Shown here piece after piece: positions 37,471-44,650 of a stretch of DNA of 64,000 bases. The stretch lies in assembly GCA_963724805.1 (NCBI GenBank), contig CAVRWA010000011.1:62001-126000 (forward strand), written 5' to 3'. The DNA comes from CAVQZA01 sp963724805 (lineage in GTDB: Bacteria; Actinomycetota; Thermoleophilia; Gaiellales; Gaiellaceae). Under the pieces are notes generated by a model that saw only the letters and a list, made by a program, of their open reading frames with translations, was not told the DNA's origin and did no database searches. Numbering within the stretch: position 1 is the first letter of the stretch; every line of letters starts with the position of its first letter. A program made the position numbers and the translations under genes.

Positions 37471-37886
37471 GCCAGCAGCTCCTGCTGCCTCCTCCAGCTC
37501 GCCTCCTCACGCTCCGCGATCGCGTTTACGCGCGAGGCCCAGTCGTCGATCTCGTCCTTGTAGTCGGCGTAGTAGCGCGCGCAGGCTCGCACCTGCTCGG
37601 CAGTGACGGCGAGGTATTCGGCGGCCGCCTCGATCGAGCTCTCGTTCTGGCGGATCGTCTCGATCACCTGCCAGACGTCGAGCCGCGTGCCGACGAGCGC
37701 CGGCCGGCGGCCGGCAGCGCCCGCACGGAAGGAAATCAGGGGATGCTCGTCGGTGCGCAGCCCTTCTTCGACGTAGCGTTCGACGAGCGCCGTCTGGGTC
37801 TCGCGCGCCTCACGCGCGCGCCGCTGGAGATGCTCGATCGTGTCCGGGGCCACCCGGACGGCCAGCGGCTTCTTCGCCTTGGACAT
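37467..37886 (-). CDS. Antitoxin candidate, DUF433-like with N-terminal DNA-binding segment
   Basis: 139 residues. Residues 1-45 look like a ribbon-helix-helix DNA-binding segment (KPLAVRVAPDTIEHLQRRA), and residues about 52-100 (ISFRAGAAGRRPALVGTRLDVWQVIETIRQ, AAEYLAVTAEQVRACARYYADY) are a DUF433-type helix-turn-helix. DUF433 proteins pair with DUF5615 toxins in VapBC-like modules. A perfect inverted repeat just upstream (37901-37917) is the probable operator for self-repression. Confidence 0.75.
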   Translation of the reverse strand: MSKAKKPLAVRVAPDTIEHLQRRAREARETQTALVERYVEEGLRTDEHPLISFRAGAAGRRPALVGTRLDVWQVIETIRQNESSIEAAAEYLAVTAEQVRACARYYADYKDEIDDWASRVNAIAEREEASWRRQQELLA

Positions 37887-37900
37887 CGCTTGCCTCCACT

Positions 37901-37917
37901 GTCATACGGTGTATGAC
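37901..37917. promoter_or_regulatory. Probable operator of the toxin-antitoxin pair
   Basis: GTCATAC-GGT-GTATGAC, a perfect 7-bp inverted repeat centred 23 bases before the antitoxin ATG. On the minus strand TACACC and TACGAT-like sequences are too weak to name a -10 box. The site lies between clpS and the antitoxin gene. Confidence 0.65.
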
Positions 37918-37927
37918 AAGCGTAGCA

Positions 37928-38227
37928 CTAGGAACCGAGCGGCGCCATCGTCAGGCCTCTCGCCTCGAGCTGCTGCCAGTAGAGCTCTGCGACCTCTCGC
38001 TCACCCGACCACACGACGGCTCGGCCGGTGTTGTGGATCTTCGTCGCGAGTCGCATCCCGCCGTCGTAGTCGACTCCCGGGATCACGCTCGCGAGCGCCA
38101 ACGCGACGCCCTCGAAGGTGTTGTGGTTGTCGTTCAGGACGACCACCGTCCATGCGTTGCCGCGGCCGGTGCCGTCGTCGGTCCGCTCGCGTTCCCGCGG
38201 CGGCGTGAGGGTCTCAGCCACTGCCAC
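37928..38227 (-). CDS. clpS: ClpS adaptor of the ClpAP/ClpCP protease
   Basis: 99 residues. ClpS brings N-degron proteins to the Clp protease. The core begins WTVVVLNDNHNTFEGVALAL, with the Asn-Asp pair and the HNT segment that line the N-terminal residue pocket; ATKIHNTGRAVVWSGEREVAELYWQQLEARGL completes the fold. The N-terminal 25 residues are a charged flexible tail. The ATG lies inside the end of the MoaD-like gene (14-base overlap), so the two are coupled. Confidence 0.92.
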   Translation of the reverse strand: MAVAETLTPPRERERTDDGTGRGNAWTVVVLNDNHNTFEGVALALASVIPGVDYDGGMRLATKIHNTGRAVVWSGEREVAELYWQQLEARGLTMAPLGS

Positions 38228-38471
38228 CGGCGATCGCTGCGATCAGCCGGATCGTCGAGCCCGAGGCGAGCGGCTCGTCGAGCCCGTCGCGCGCGTCCTC
38301 GCCGTCGACGTACACGCGAACGAGCGGCCGCAGCACACCCCGCTCGTCGAACAGCAGGTCGGCGACCGGCAGCTCGTGGAGCGCCGCCCGCGCGGTCTCC
38401 GCCTCGACCTCGAACCGCCGCCGCCCGCCGGCCTCGTTCTCGAGCTGGCTCGGCAGCAGGACTACGACCAC
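38214..38471 (-). CDS. MoaD/ThiS-like ubiquitin-fold small protein
   Basis: 85 residues from a GTG at 38471. It shows the beta-grasp pattern: VVVVLLPSQLENEAGG, FEVEAETARAALHELPV, LVRVYVDGEDARDGLDEPL, SGSTIRLIAAIAGGSG. MoaD/ThiS proteins end in GG and carry sulfur as a thiocarboxylate; here GG is followed by SG, so processing or a different end would be needed. No moaE, thi or cys genes are close. It overlaps the BNR-repeat gene by ten bases at the start and clpS by 14 at the end, so it is translated together with both. Confidence 0.75.
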   Translation of the reverse strand: MVVVLLPSQLENEAGGRRRFEVEAETARAALHELPVADLLFDERGVLRPLVRVYVDGEDARDGLDEPLASGSTIRLIAAIAGGSG

Positions 38472-39487
38472 GAGCCGGACTCGACCGAGAGGATCGGCGG
38501 GAGCTGGCTCGCCGCCTCCTCCCAGCCGTCGGCGTTGTGGCCGCGGATGAAGACCGAGCCGCTCTGCGTGCCGAAATAGACGCCGTACGAGTCGAACGAG
38601 GACGCCTCGCGCAGCACACCGGTCCAGGCGTGCTCGGGCAGGCCTGCCGCGTCGAGCTCCCAGCTCGCACCGCCGTCGCGCGTGCAGTAGACGCCGAGCC
38701 GCCCGCCCGATGTGACGCGGTTCGCGGCGCCGTCCTCGGGGATCACCCAGGCCGCGTCGGGGTCTCCCGGGTCGAGCGCGATCGCGAAGCCGAAGTCGCT
38801 CGGGAGGCCGTTCTTGTCGAGCCGCTCCCAGTCGTCGCCACGGTTGTCGGAGCGGTAGACGCCGCAGTGGTTCTGCTGCCAGAGCCGCTCCGGCTGCGCC
38901 GGGTGAACGAGCAGCTTGTGGACGCACTGGCCGACCTCGGGATACGGGTCGTCCGGCATGAAGTCGGCCGCAACCTCCTTGTTGATCGGAGTGAAGCTCT
39001 CGCCGCCGTCGTCGGAGCGGAACGCCCCCGCCGCGGAGATCGCGATGTAGAGCGTCCCGTCCGGGGCGATCTGGATCGAGTGCAGGCACATCCCTCCTGC
39101 GCCGGGCTGCCACCGCTCGCGGGTCGGATGGGAGAGCACCGCCTCGTTCGCCGTCCACGTGACGCCACCGTCGTCGGAGGAGAACAGCGCCCCCGGGTCA
39201 CAGCCCAGCCACATGCGCGAGCCCGTGGGCCGGACGTGCCAGGCCGCGTTGAGGGTGAGCCCGCTCTCCTCGGGCAAGCCGAGCTCCTCGGCGCGCTCCC
39301 AGGTCTCGCCGCCGTCGGTCGTGCGCTGCACCGACGCGCCGAAGAACGGGCTGTTCGCGGCCGCGTAGACGACACCGTCCTGCGAGACCGCGTGGTAGAC
39401 GCCCCAACCCTCGAGGAAGGGGCCCTGCAGCGCGCCGCGGTCGTCGAGCGCGAAGAGGCCCTTGCGTGTCCCGATCAGGAGACCCAT
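38462..39487 (-). CDS. BNR/Asp-box repeat beta-propeller protein
   Basis: 341 residues without a signal peptide. At least five Asp-box repeats are visible: RTTDGGETWER, SSDDGGVTWTA, RSDDGGESFTP, RSDNRGDDWERL and TRDGGASWEL, each followed by a new blade. This fold occurs in sialidases and in VPS10/photosystem-II-assembly-type proteins; no sialidase catalytic residues (FRIP arginine motif) are seen, so a hydrolase name is not justified. The gene is linked by overlap to a MoaD-like gene and clpS. A TACCGT box lies 8 bases before the ATG. Confidence 0.82.
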   Translation of the reverse strand: MGLLIGTRKGLFALDDRGALQGPFLEGWGVYHAVSQDGVVYAAANSPFFGASVQRTTDGGETWERAEELGLPEESGLTLNAAWHVRPTGSRMWLGCDPGALFSSDDGGVTWTANEAVLSHPTRERWQPGAGGMCLHSIQIAPDGTLYIAISAAGAFRSDDGGESFTPINKEVAADFMPDDPYPEVGQCVHKLLVHPAQPERLWQQNHCGVYRSDNRGDDWERLDKNGLPSDFGFAIALDPGDPDAAWVIPEDGAANRVTSGGRLGVYCTRDGGASWELDAAGLPEHAWTGVLREASSFDSYGVYFGTQSGSVFIRGHNADGWEEAASQLPPILSVESGSWS

Positions 39488-39495
39488 CGGGGAAG

Positions 39496-39501
39496 ACGGT
39501 A
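39496..39501 (-). promoter_or_regulatory. -10 box of the BNR-repeat gene
   Basis: TACCGT on the minus strand, 8 bases before the ATG at 39487; no ribosome site. Confidence 0.4.
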
Positions 39502-39557
39502 CCGTGTCGGCGCGTTTACGTCGAGAGGCACTTCTGCGAAGAAAGGTGGACAATCGC

Positions 39558-39953
39558 ATGGCCCTGACCGAGCAGCAGCTGGCATGGATCGACGAGAGCC
39601 CGTTCGTCGGCGTCGTCACCGACGTGCGGCCCGACGGGTCGCTCCACTCGACGGTCGTCTGGGTGGACGTCGTCGACGGCCACGTCGGCTTCAACACGGC
39701 GGTCGACCGCGCGAAAGAGCGCTATCTCCGCAACGACCCGCGCGTCTCGCTCGTCGTCGTCGACCCGGCGGACACCCACAAGTGGGTCTCGATCTCGGGC
39801 CGCGCGGAGTTCGTCGAGGAGGGCGCCGACGCGCAGATCGACAAGCTCGCGAAGAAGTACCTCGGCGCCGACACCTATCCGTTCCGCAAGGCGACAGAGA
39901 CGCGCATCGGCGTCCGGATCGTCGCGGAGCACGTCGACTCCGCCGGGTTCTGA
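39558..39953 (+). CDS. Pyridoxamine-5'-phosphate-oxidase-fold protein, probable F420-dependent enzyme
   Basis: 131 residues. A split beta-barrel of the PPOX/flavin-reductase superfamily: LDESPF-like opening (WIDESPFVGVVTDVRPDGSL), HSTVVWVDVVDGHVGFNT, RAKERYLRNDPRVSLVVVD and YLGADTYPFRK. This is the Rv1155-like group, whose members bind F420 or FMN. An AAAGG ribosome site lies before the ATG at 39558, which is preferred to in-frame upstream starts that would overlap the divergent BNR gene. Substrate unknown. Confidence 0.82.
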   Translation: MALTEQQLAWIDESPFVGVVTDVRPDGSLHSTVVWVDVVDGHVGFNTAVDRAKERYLRNDPRVSLVVVDPADTHKWVSISGRAEFVEEGADAQIDKLAKKYLGADTYPFRKATETRIGVRIVAEHVDSAGF

Positions 39954-39959
39954 GAACGC

Positions 39960-41597
39960 CTACCGAACGGCGTCCAGCACCTCGTTCGCCGCGCGAATCC
40001 CCTCGGCCGCACCGCCTTCCATGAAGCCCTGGAAGTCCGTCGAGCAGTGCTCGCCGGCGAAGTGGATGTTGCCCTGGGGCGCCGCCTCGTAGCCGGAGAA
40101 ACCGGTGTACTGGCCGACCTTCCAGTACGAGTAGGAGCAGAGCAGGTTCGGGTCGCGGAACGGCGTCGAGAGCGTCGCCTTGCCGTTCCAGCGCTTCGAG
40201 ATCCCGGGGAAAACCGTCTCGAGCTGTGAGAGGAAAGCGGTCGCGTAGGAGGCGACCTGGGGGTTCTGCGCGGCGTTCGAGTACGGCGTCGACGGGTGAT
40301 ACGAGCCCGCGACGTTGCCGCCGGAGTAGTCGTTCAGGATCCCGGTCGCGCCGGGCTGGCCCCGCGTCGACTCCCAGGTGTTCTGGATCCCGATGTCCGA
40401 GTAGACGCTGCCGTTCGAACGCCCCCACGGGCCACGGCTGTTCCAGTAGCGGTCGCTGAACTGGAGCTGGAGCTTCGTGTTGCGCCCCGCGCCGAGCTGC
40501 GTGATCGCCGTCTTCTTCAGGCTGTCGAAGCCGGCCCGGGAATAGTCGAGCGTCCGCAGCACGCTGAACGGCAGAGCGAGGATCACCTGGTCCGCCGTCA
40601 CTGTCGTCGTGCCGGCGTCCGTCGCGAAGCGCAGCGACACGCTCCCGTCCCGGTTTGTCGCGACCGAAGTCATCCGCCAGCCCGTGCGAACGTCGGCGAG
40701 TGTATCCGCGATCGCCTCGGGCAGCTGCTCGTTCCCCCCGGCGATGTGGAACCGCTCGTCCGAAGCGCCGAAAATCGAGAAGCCCTTGATCCCCTCCGGC
40801 TGGAACCCGAGCAGGTAGAGCAGGTTCAGCGACGCCTGCTGGGACGTGTCCGCACCGTACTCCTCGGTGTAGGCGGCGTCGAGCAGCCGTCCGAAGCGCG
40901 AGGAGTGGCCGCCCGGGACCCGCGACTCGATCCAGTCGTAGACGCTCATGTGGTCGAGCGCCAAGCCGGCGTCGGTGTAGTTGTTGTAGAGCGTCGGGTA
41001 GTCCGCCGCGTCCGTGTCCGCAGCGAGCACGTCGGCGATCGCGTCGAAGTCGTCGTCTGCCTGACTGATCGGGTAATAGCCGCCGAGGAACCAGTATGTG
41101 TCGCTAGTGCCCTTCGGCTCGGCCGCAGGGAGGTCGGTGAGCTGGAGGCGGAACCGCTTCGCGAGCTGGCGGATCGTGGTGTGGCCGGTGTCGATCAGCT
41201 CGCCGCAGAACTCGGCGACCTGGCCGTTCGAGAAGTAGCCGCTCCGGTCGGAGTGCATGCGGCCGCCGATCCGGTCCGAGGCCTCGTAGACGGTCGAGCC
41301 GATCCCCTTGTCCTGCAGGCGGAGCGCCGCCGCAAGCCCGGCGATGCCGCCGCCGACAATCGCGATGCGCGAGCGGTTCCAACCCACTGCCGCGCGGGCC
41401 GGCCGCGCGAGCGCCGCCGGGCCTCCGAGCATCACCGCGGCGCCGATCACGCCGCCGCGCTTGACGAGCTCCCTCCGGGTGATCGCTCCCTCGGCCTGCC
41501 GCTCGCGGAGCTCGGCGGGCCCGATTCCCAGCGCGTCCGCCTCACGGTGCTCTCGGGCCAGACGCTGCAGCGAACGCATCAACGGTGTCCGTGCCAT
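39960..41597 (-). CDS. Exported flavin amine oxidase (TAT signal)
   Basis: 545 residues. A twin-arginine signal ITRRELVKRGGVIGAAVMLGG is at about residues 38-60, after an unusual 37-residue pre-segment. The FAD-binding motif is IAIVGGGIAGLAAALRLQ with ASDRIGGRMHS, and the C-terminal FAD part is GNIHFAGEHCSTDFQGFMEGG. It is a monoamine/putrescine oxidase relative that turns an amine into an aldehyde, H2O2 and ammonia outside the membrane. Divergent from aldehyde dehydrogenase, aminotransferase and amino-acid permease genes, which can take up and oxidise the products. Confidence 0.88.
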   Translation of the reverse strand: MARTPLMRSLQRLAREHREADALGIGPAELRERQAEGAITRRELVKRGGVIGAAVMLGGPAALARPARAAVGWNRSRIAIVGGGIAGLAAALRLQDKGIGSTVYEASDRIGGRMHSDRSGYFSNGQVAEFCGELIDTGHTTIRQLAKRFRLQLTDLPAAEPKGTSDTYWFLGGYYPISQADDDFDAIADVLAADTDAADYPTLYNNYTDAGLALDHMSVYDWIESRVPGGHSSRFGRLLDAAYTEEYGADTSQQASLNLLYLLGFQPEGIKGFSIFGASDERFHIAGGNEQLPEAIADTLADVRTGWRMTSVATNRDGSVSLRFATDAGTTTVTADQVILALPFSVLRTLDYSRAGFDSLKKTAITQLGAGRNTKLQLQFSDRYWNSRGPWGRSNGSVYSDIGIQNTWESTRGQPGATGILNDYSGGNVAGSYHPSTPYSNAAQNPQVASYATAFLSQLETVFPGISKRWNGKATLSTPFRDPNLLCSYSYWKVGQYTGFSGYEAAPQGNIHFAGEHCSTDFQGFMEGGAAEGIRAANEVLDAVR

Positions 41598-41667
41598 GTG
41601 CTCCCTCTCCTCTCCCCGTGCTTCGAGTCAAGATTCGCCCGGGCCAGGAAATCCCCGCAAACCCGGG

Positions 41668-41696
41668 TTGTCTCGACGCGGCGCTCCGGCTAGGCT
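41668..41696 (+). promoter_or_regulatory. Promoter of the aldehyde dehydrogenase operon
   Basis: TTGTCT (41668-41673) and TAGGCT (41691-41696) are 17 bases apart, a good sigma-70-type pair 29 bases before the GTG start. A GGAGGA ribosome site (41714-41719) follows. Confidence 0.65.
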
Positions 41697-41725
41697 GGCG
41701 CAGTCGTCGGAACGGAGGATCGATT

Positions 41726-43171
41726 GTGAGCGTCACGGTTTCCCAATTCAAGAACTTCGTCGGCGGCGAGTCCGTCGATGCGGTCGAGGGCGGCACGATG
41801 GAGGTGCTGAACCCCTCGACCGGAGAGACGATCGCCGAGGTGCCGCGCGGTACCGCGGCCGACGTCGAGCGCGCGGTCGAGGCAGCCCGCAAGGCGCAGC
41901 CGGAGTGGGGCGGGGCGACCCCGAAGGAGCGTTCCGAGGTCCTGCTCAAGCTCGCGGACGTCATCGACGACCACGCCGAGGAGCTCGCGCAGCTCGAGTC
42001 GCTGAACGTCGGCAAGCCGCTGATGGCCTCGCGCGACGAGATGCCGTTCGGCGCCGACAACCTCCGCTATTTCGCGGGCGCCGCCCGCAACCTCGAGGGC
42101 AAGGCGACCGGCGAGTACATCAAGGGCTACACCTCGATGATCCGGCGCGAGCCGATCGGGATCGTCGCCGGGATCATGCCCTGGAACTACCCGCTGATGA
42201 TGGCGATCTGGAAGCTCGGCCCGGCGCTCGCGGCCGGCAACGTGCAGATCCTGAAGCCCGCCGAGACGACGCCGCTCTCGATCATCAAGTTCCTCGAGCT
42301 GGCGAAGGACGCGATTCCCGCCGGCGTGCTCAACGTGATCACCGGCGACGGCATCCCGGTCGGCTCCGGTCTCGTCGAGCACCGCGCGATCGGGCTCGTC
42401 TCGCTCACCGGCGACATCTCGACCGGCAAGGAGATCGCGCGCAACGCGGCCGCCACGCTCAAGCGCGTCCACCTCGAGCTCGGCGGCAAGGCGCCGATGG
42501 TGATCTTCGACGACGCCGACCCGGAGCAGGTCGCGCAGGCGATCCGCCTCGCCGGCTACTGGAACTCGGGCCAGGACTGCACCGCAGGCTCGCGCGTCCT
42601 GGTCGGCTCGAAGCTCTACGACCGGCTGCTCGAGGAGCTCGTGCCGGCCGTCGAGTCGCTCAAGGTGGGCGACCCGGCCGACGGCGACGACATCGAGATG
42701 GGCCCGGTGATCTCGCAGGCACAGCAGGAGCGCGTGCTCGGCTTCCTCGACCGCGCGACCGCGGCAAAGGCGACGATCCTCACCGGTGGGGGCACGGTCG
42801 GCGAGCGCGGCTACTTCGTCCGCCCGACGATCGTCACCGACGTCGCACAGGACGCGGAGATCGTCCAGGACGAGGTGTTCGGCCCCGTCGTGACGGTGCA
42901 GCGGTTCGAGAGCGACGACGAGGCGATCGCGATGGCGAACGACGTCCGCTACGGGCTCGCCGCCTCGGTCTTCACGCGCGACGTCGCCCGTGCGCTGAAC
43001 GCGGCGCGAAGGCTGCAGTTCGGCACCGTGTGGGTGAACGACCACCTCCTGCCGATCACCTCCGAGATGCCGCACGGCGGCTACAAGGAGTCGGGCTACG
43101 GCAAGGACATGTCGATGTACTCGGTCGAGGAGTACACGCAGGTGAAGCACGTGGCGGTGAGTCTCGCCTGA
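41726..43171 (+). CDS. Aldehyde dehydrogenase (gamma-aminobutyraldehyde/betaine-aldehyde type)
   Basis: 481 residues, GTG start after GGAGGA. It oxidises aldehydes to acids with NAD(P)+. MPWNYPLMMAIWKLGPALAAGN is the cofactor segment, Glu of HLELGGKAPMVIFDDAD and the catalytic Cys of YWNSGQDCTAGSRVLV are in place, and EVFGPVVTVQRFESDDEAI closes the domain. The sequence is closest in style to the PatD/aminobutyraldehyde dehydrogenases. The next gene, an aminotransferase, starts at its stop (TGATG). The likely substrate is an amino-aldehyde made by the divergent amine oxidase or by the aminotransferase. Confidence 0.92.
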   Translation: MSVTVSQFKNFVGGESVDAVEGGTMEVLNPSTGETIAEVPRGTAADVERAVEAARKAQPEWGGATPKERSEVLLKLADVIDDHAEELAQLESLNVGKPLMASRDEMPFGADNLRYFAGAARNLEGKATGEYIKGYTSMIRREPIGIVAGIMPWNYPLMMAIWKLGPALAAGNVQILKPAETTPLSIIKFLELAKDAIPAGVLNVITGDGIPVGSGLVEHRAIGLVSLTGDISTGKEIARNAAATLKRVHLELGGKAPMVIFDDADPEQVAQAIRLAGYWNSGQDCTAGSRVLVGSKLYDRLLEELVPAVESLKVGDPADGDDIEMGPVISQAQQERVLGFLDRATAAKATILTGGGTVGERGYFVRPTIVTDVAQDAEIVQDEVFGPVVTVQRFESDDEAIAMANDVRYGLAASVFTRDVARALNAARRLQFGTVWVNDHLLPITSEMPHGGYKESGYGKDMSMYSVEEYTQVKHVAVSLA

Positions 43172-44628
43172 TGGCGGCGACCGAGGAGACAAAGCTCGAC
43201 TTACAGAAAGCGGCGAGAGACCACCTCTGGATGCACTTCACCCGCATGGGCGGGTACGGCGACGGCGAGGTGCCGATCATTGTCCGCGGCGACGGGTGCT
43301 ACCTCGAGGACGCGAACGGCAAGCGGTACCTCGACGCCCTCGCCGGGCTCTTCTCGGTCAACCTCGGCTACGGCTACGGCGAGGAGATCGGGCAGGCCGC
43401 GCTCGAGCAGATGCGCGAGCTGCCCTTCTACACCAACTGGTCGTACGCCCACCCGCGCGCGATCGAGCTCGCCGCCGAGGTGGCCTCGCTCGCCCCCGGC
43501 GACCTGAACCGGGTCTTCTTCGTCTCGGGCGGCTCGGAGGCGGTCGAATCCGCGTGGAAGCTCGCCCGCCAGTACTACCACGCCCGCGGCGAGAAGCGGA
43601 TGCACGCGGCGGTGGTCAGCGAGCCCGAGGTCTACCACGACGCGGTCGTAGCCGCCGCGAAGCCGCGGCCGCTCCGCACCAAGGCGATTGCGCGCCACAT
43701 CGCCTACCACGGCACCACGATGGGGGCGCTCTCGCTGAACGGGATCGCGGCGATCCGCGCACCGTTCGAGCCGCTCGTGCCGGAGGTGCGTCACGTCCGC
43801 AACACGAACCGCTACCACCGCCCCATCGAAGAGACCGAGGCGGAGTTCACGGCGTTCCTGCTCGACGATCTCGAGCAGGCGATCCTGGCGATGGGCCCCG
43901 ACACCGTGTGTCTCGTCCACATGGAGCCGGTCCAGAACGCCGGCGGCTGCTTCACGCCGCCCGAGGGCTACTGGCGAGGCGTCCGCGAGATCTGCGACCG
44001 GTACGAGATCCTGCTCTCGGCCGACGAAGTGATCACCGGCTTCGGGCGGCTCGGCTACTGGTTCGGCTCCGAGCGCTACGACATCCGGCCGGACATCATC
44101 ACGTGCGCGAAGGGCCTCTCCTCGTCGTACGCGGCGATCGGGGCAGTGATAGCGACGGACCGCGTGATGGAGCCGTTCCTCGAGTCGACGAGCATGTACT
44201 CGCACGGGATCACGTTCGGCGGACACCCGGTGATGAGCGCGATCGCGCTCAAGAACATCGAGATCATGAAGCGCGAGGGGATCGTCGAGCGGGTCCGGGA
44301 CCAGGAGCCGCAGTTCCGCAAGACGCTGGCCCAGCTCCTCGACCTGCCGATCGTCGGCGACCTGCGCGGCGCCGGCTACCTGTACGCGATCGAGCTCGTG
44401 AAGGACAAGGAGACGCGCGCGACGTTCTCCGACGAGGAGTGCGAGACGCTGCTTCGCGGCTTCCTCTCGCCGGCGATGTTCGAGCGCGGGCTGATCTGCC
44501 GTGCCGACGACCGGGGCGACCCGGTGATCCAGATCTCCCCGCCGCTCGTCGCCGGGCAGGCGGAGTTCGACCAGATCGTGGGAATTCTCGGCGACGTCCT
44601 TGCCGAGGCGTGGCAACGGATGACCTGA
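43171..44628 (+). CDS. Class III (omega) aminotransferase
   Basis: 485 residues, PLP-dependent fold type I. The cofactor Lys is in IITCAKGLSSSYAAIGAVI; VFFVSGGSEAVESAWKLARQYY and DEVITGFGRLGYWF are the other PLP-binding parts. It probably moves an amino group from a diamine or beta-alanine-like donor to pyruvate or oxoglutarate. A stretch of about 20 residues before RHIAYHGTTMGALS (VSEPEVYHDAVVAAAKPRPL) is longer than in relatives I know. Translationally coupled to the aldehyde dehydrogenase and followed by a permease gene. Confidence 0.9.
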   Translation: MAATEETKLDLQKAARDHLWMHFTRMGGYGDGEVPIIVRGDGCYLEDANGKRYLDALAGLFSVNLGYGYGEEIGQAALEQMRELPFYTNWSYAHPRAIELAAEVASLAPGDLNRVFFVSGGSEAVESAWKLARQYYHARGEKRMHAAVVSEPEVYHDAVVAAAKPRPLRTKAIARHIAYHGTTMGALSLNGIAAIRAPFEPLVPEVRHVRNTNRYHRPIEETEAEFTAFLLDDLEQAILAMGPDTVCLVHMEPVQNAGGCFTPPEGYWRGVREICDRYEILLSADEVITGFGRLGYWFGSERYDIRPDIITCAKGLSSSYAAIGAVIATDRVMEPFLESTSMYSHGITFGGHPVMSAIALKNIEIMKREGIVERVRDQEPQFRKTLAQLLDLPIVGDLRGAGYLYAIELVKDKETRATFSDEECETLLRGFLSPAMFERGLICRADDRGDPVIQISPPLVAGQAEFDQIVGILGDVLAEAWQRMT

Positions 44629-44650
44629 ACCGACGACCAGGGAGGTCCCC

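Noticed and set aside
38462..39487. Naming the BNR-repeat protein a sialidase
   Set aside because: Asp boxes are structural; the arginine triad and other catalytic residues of sialidases are not seen.
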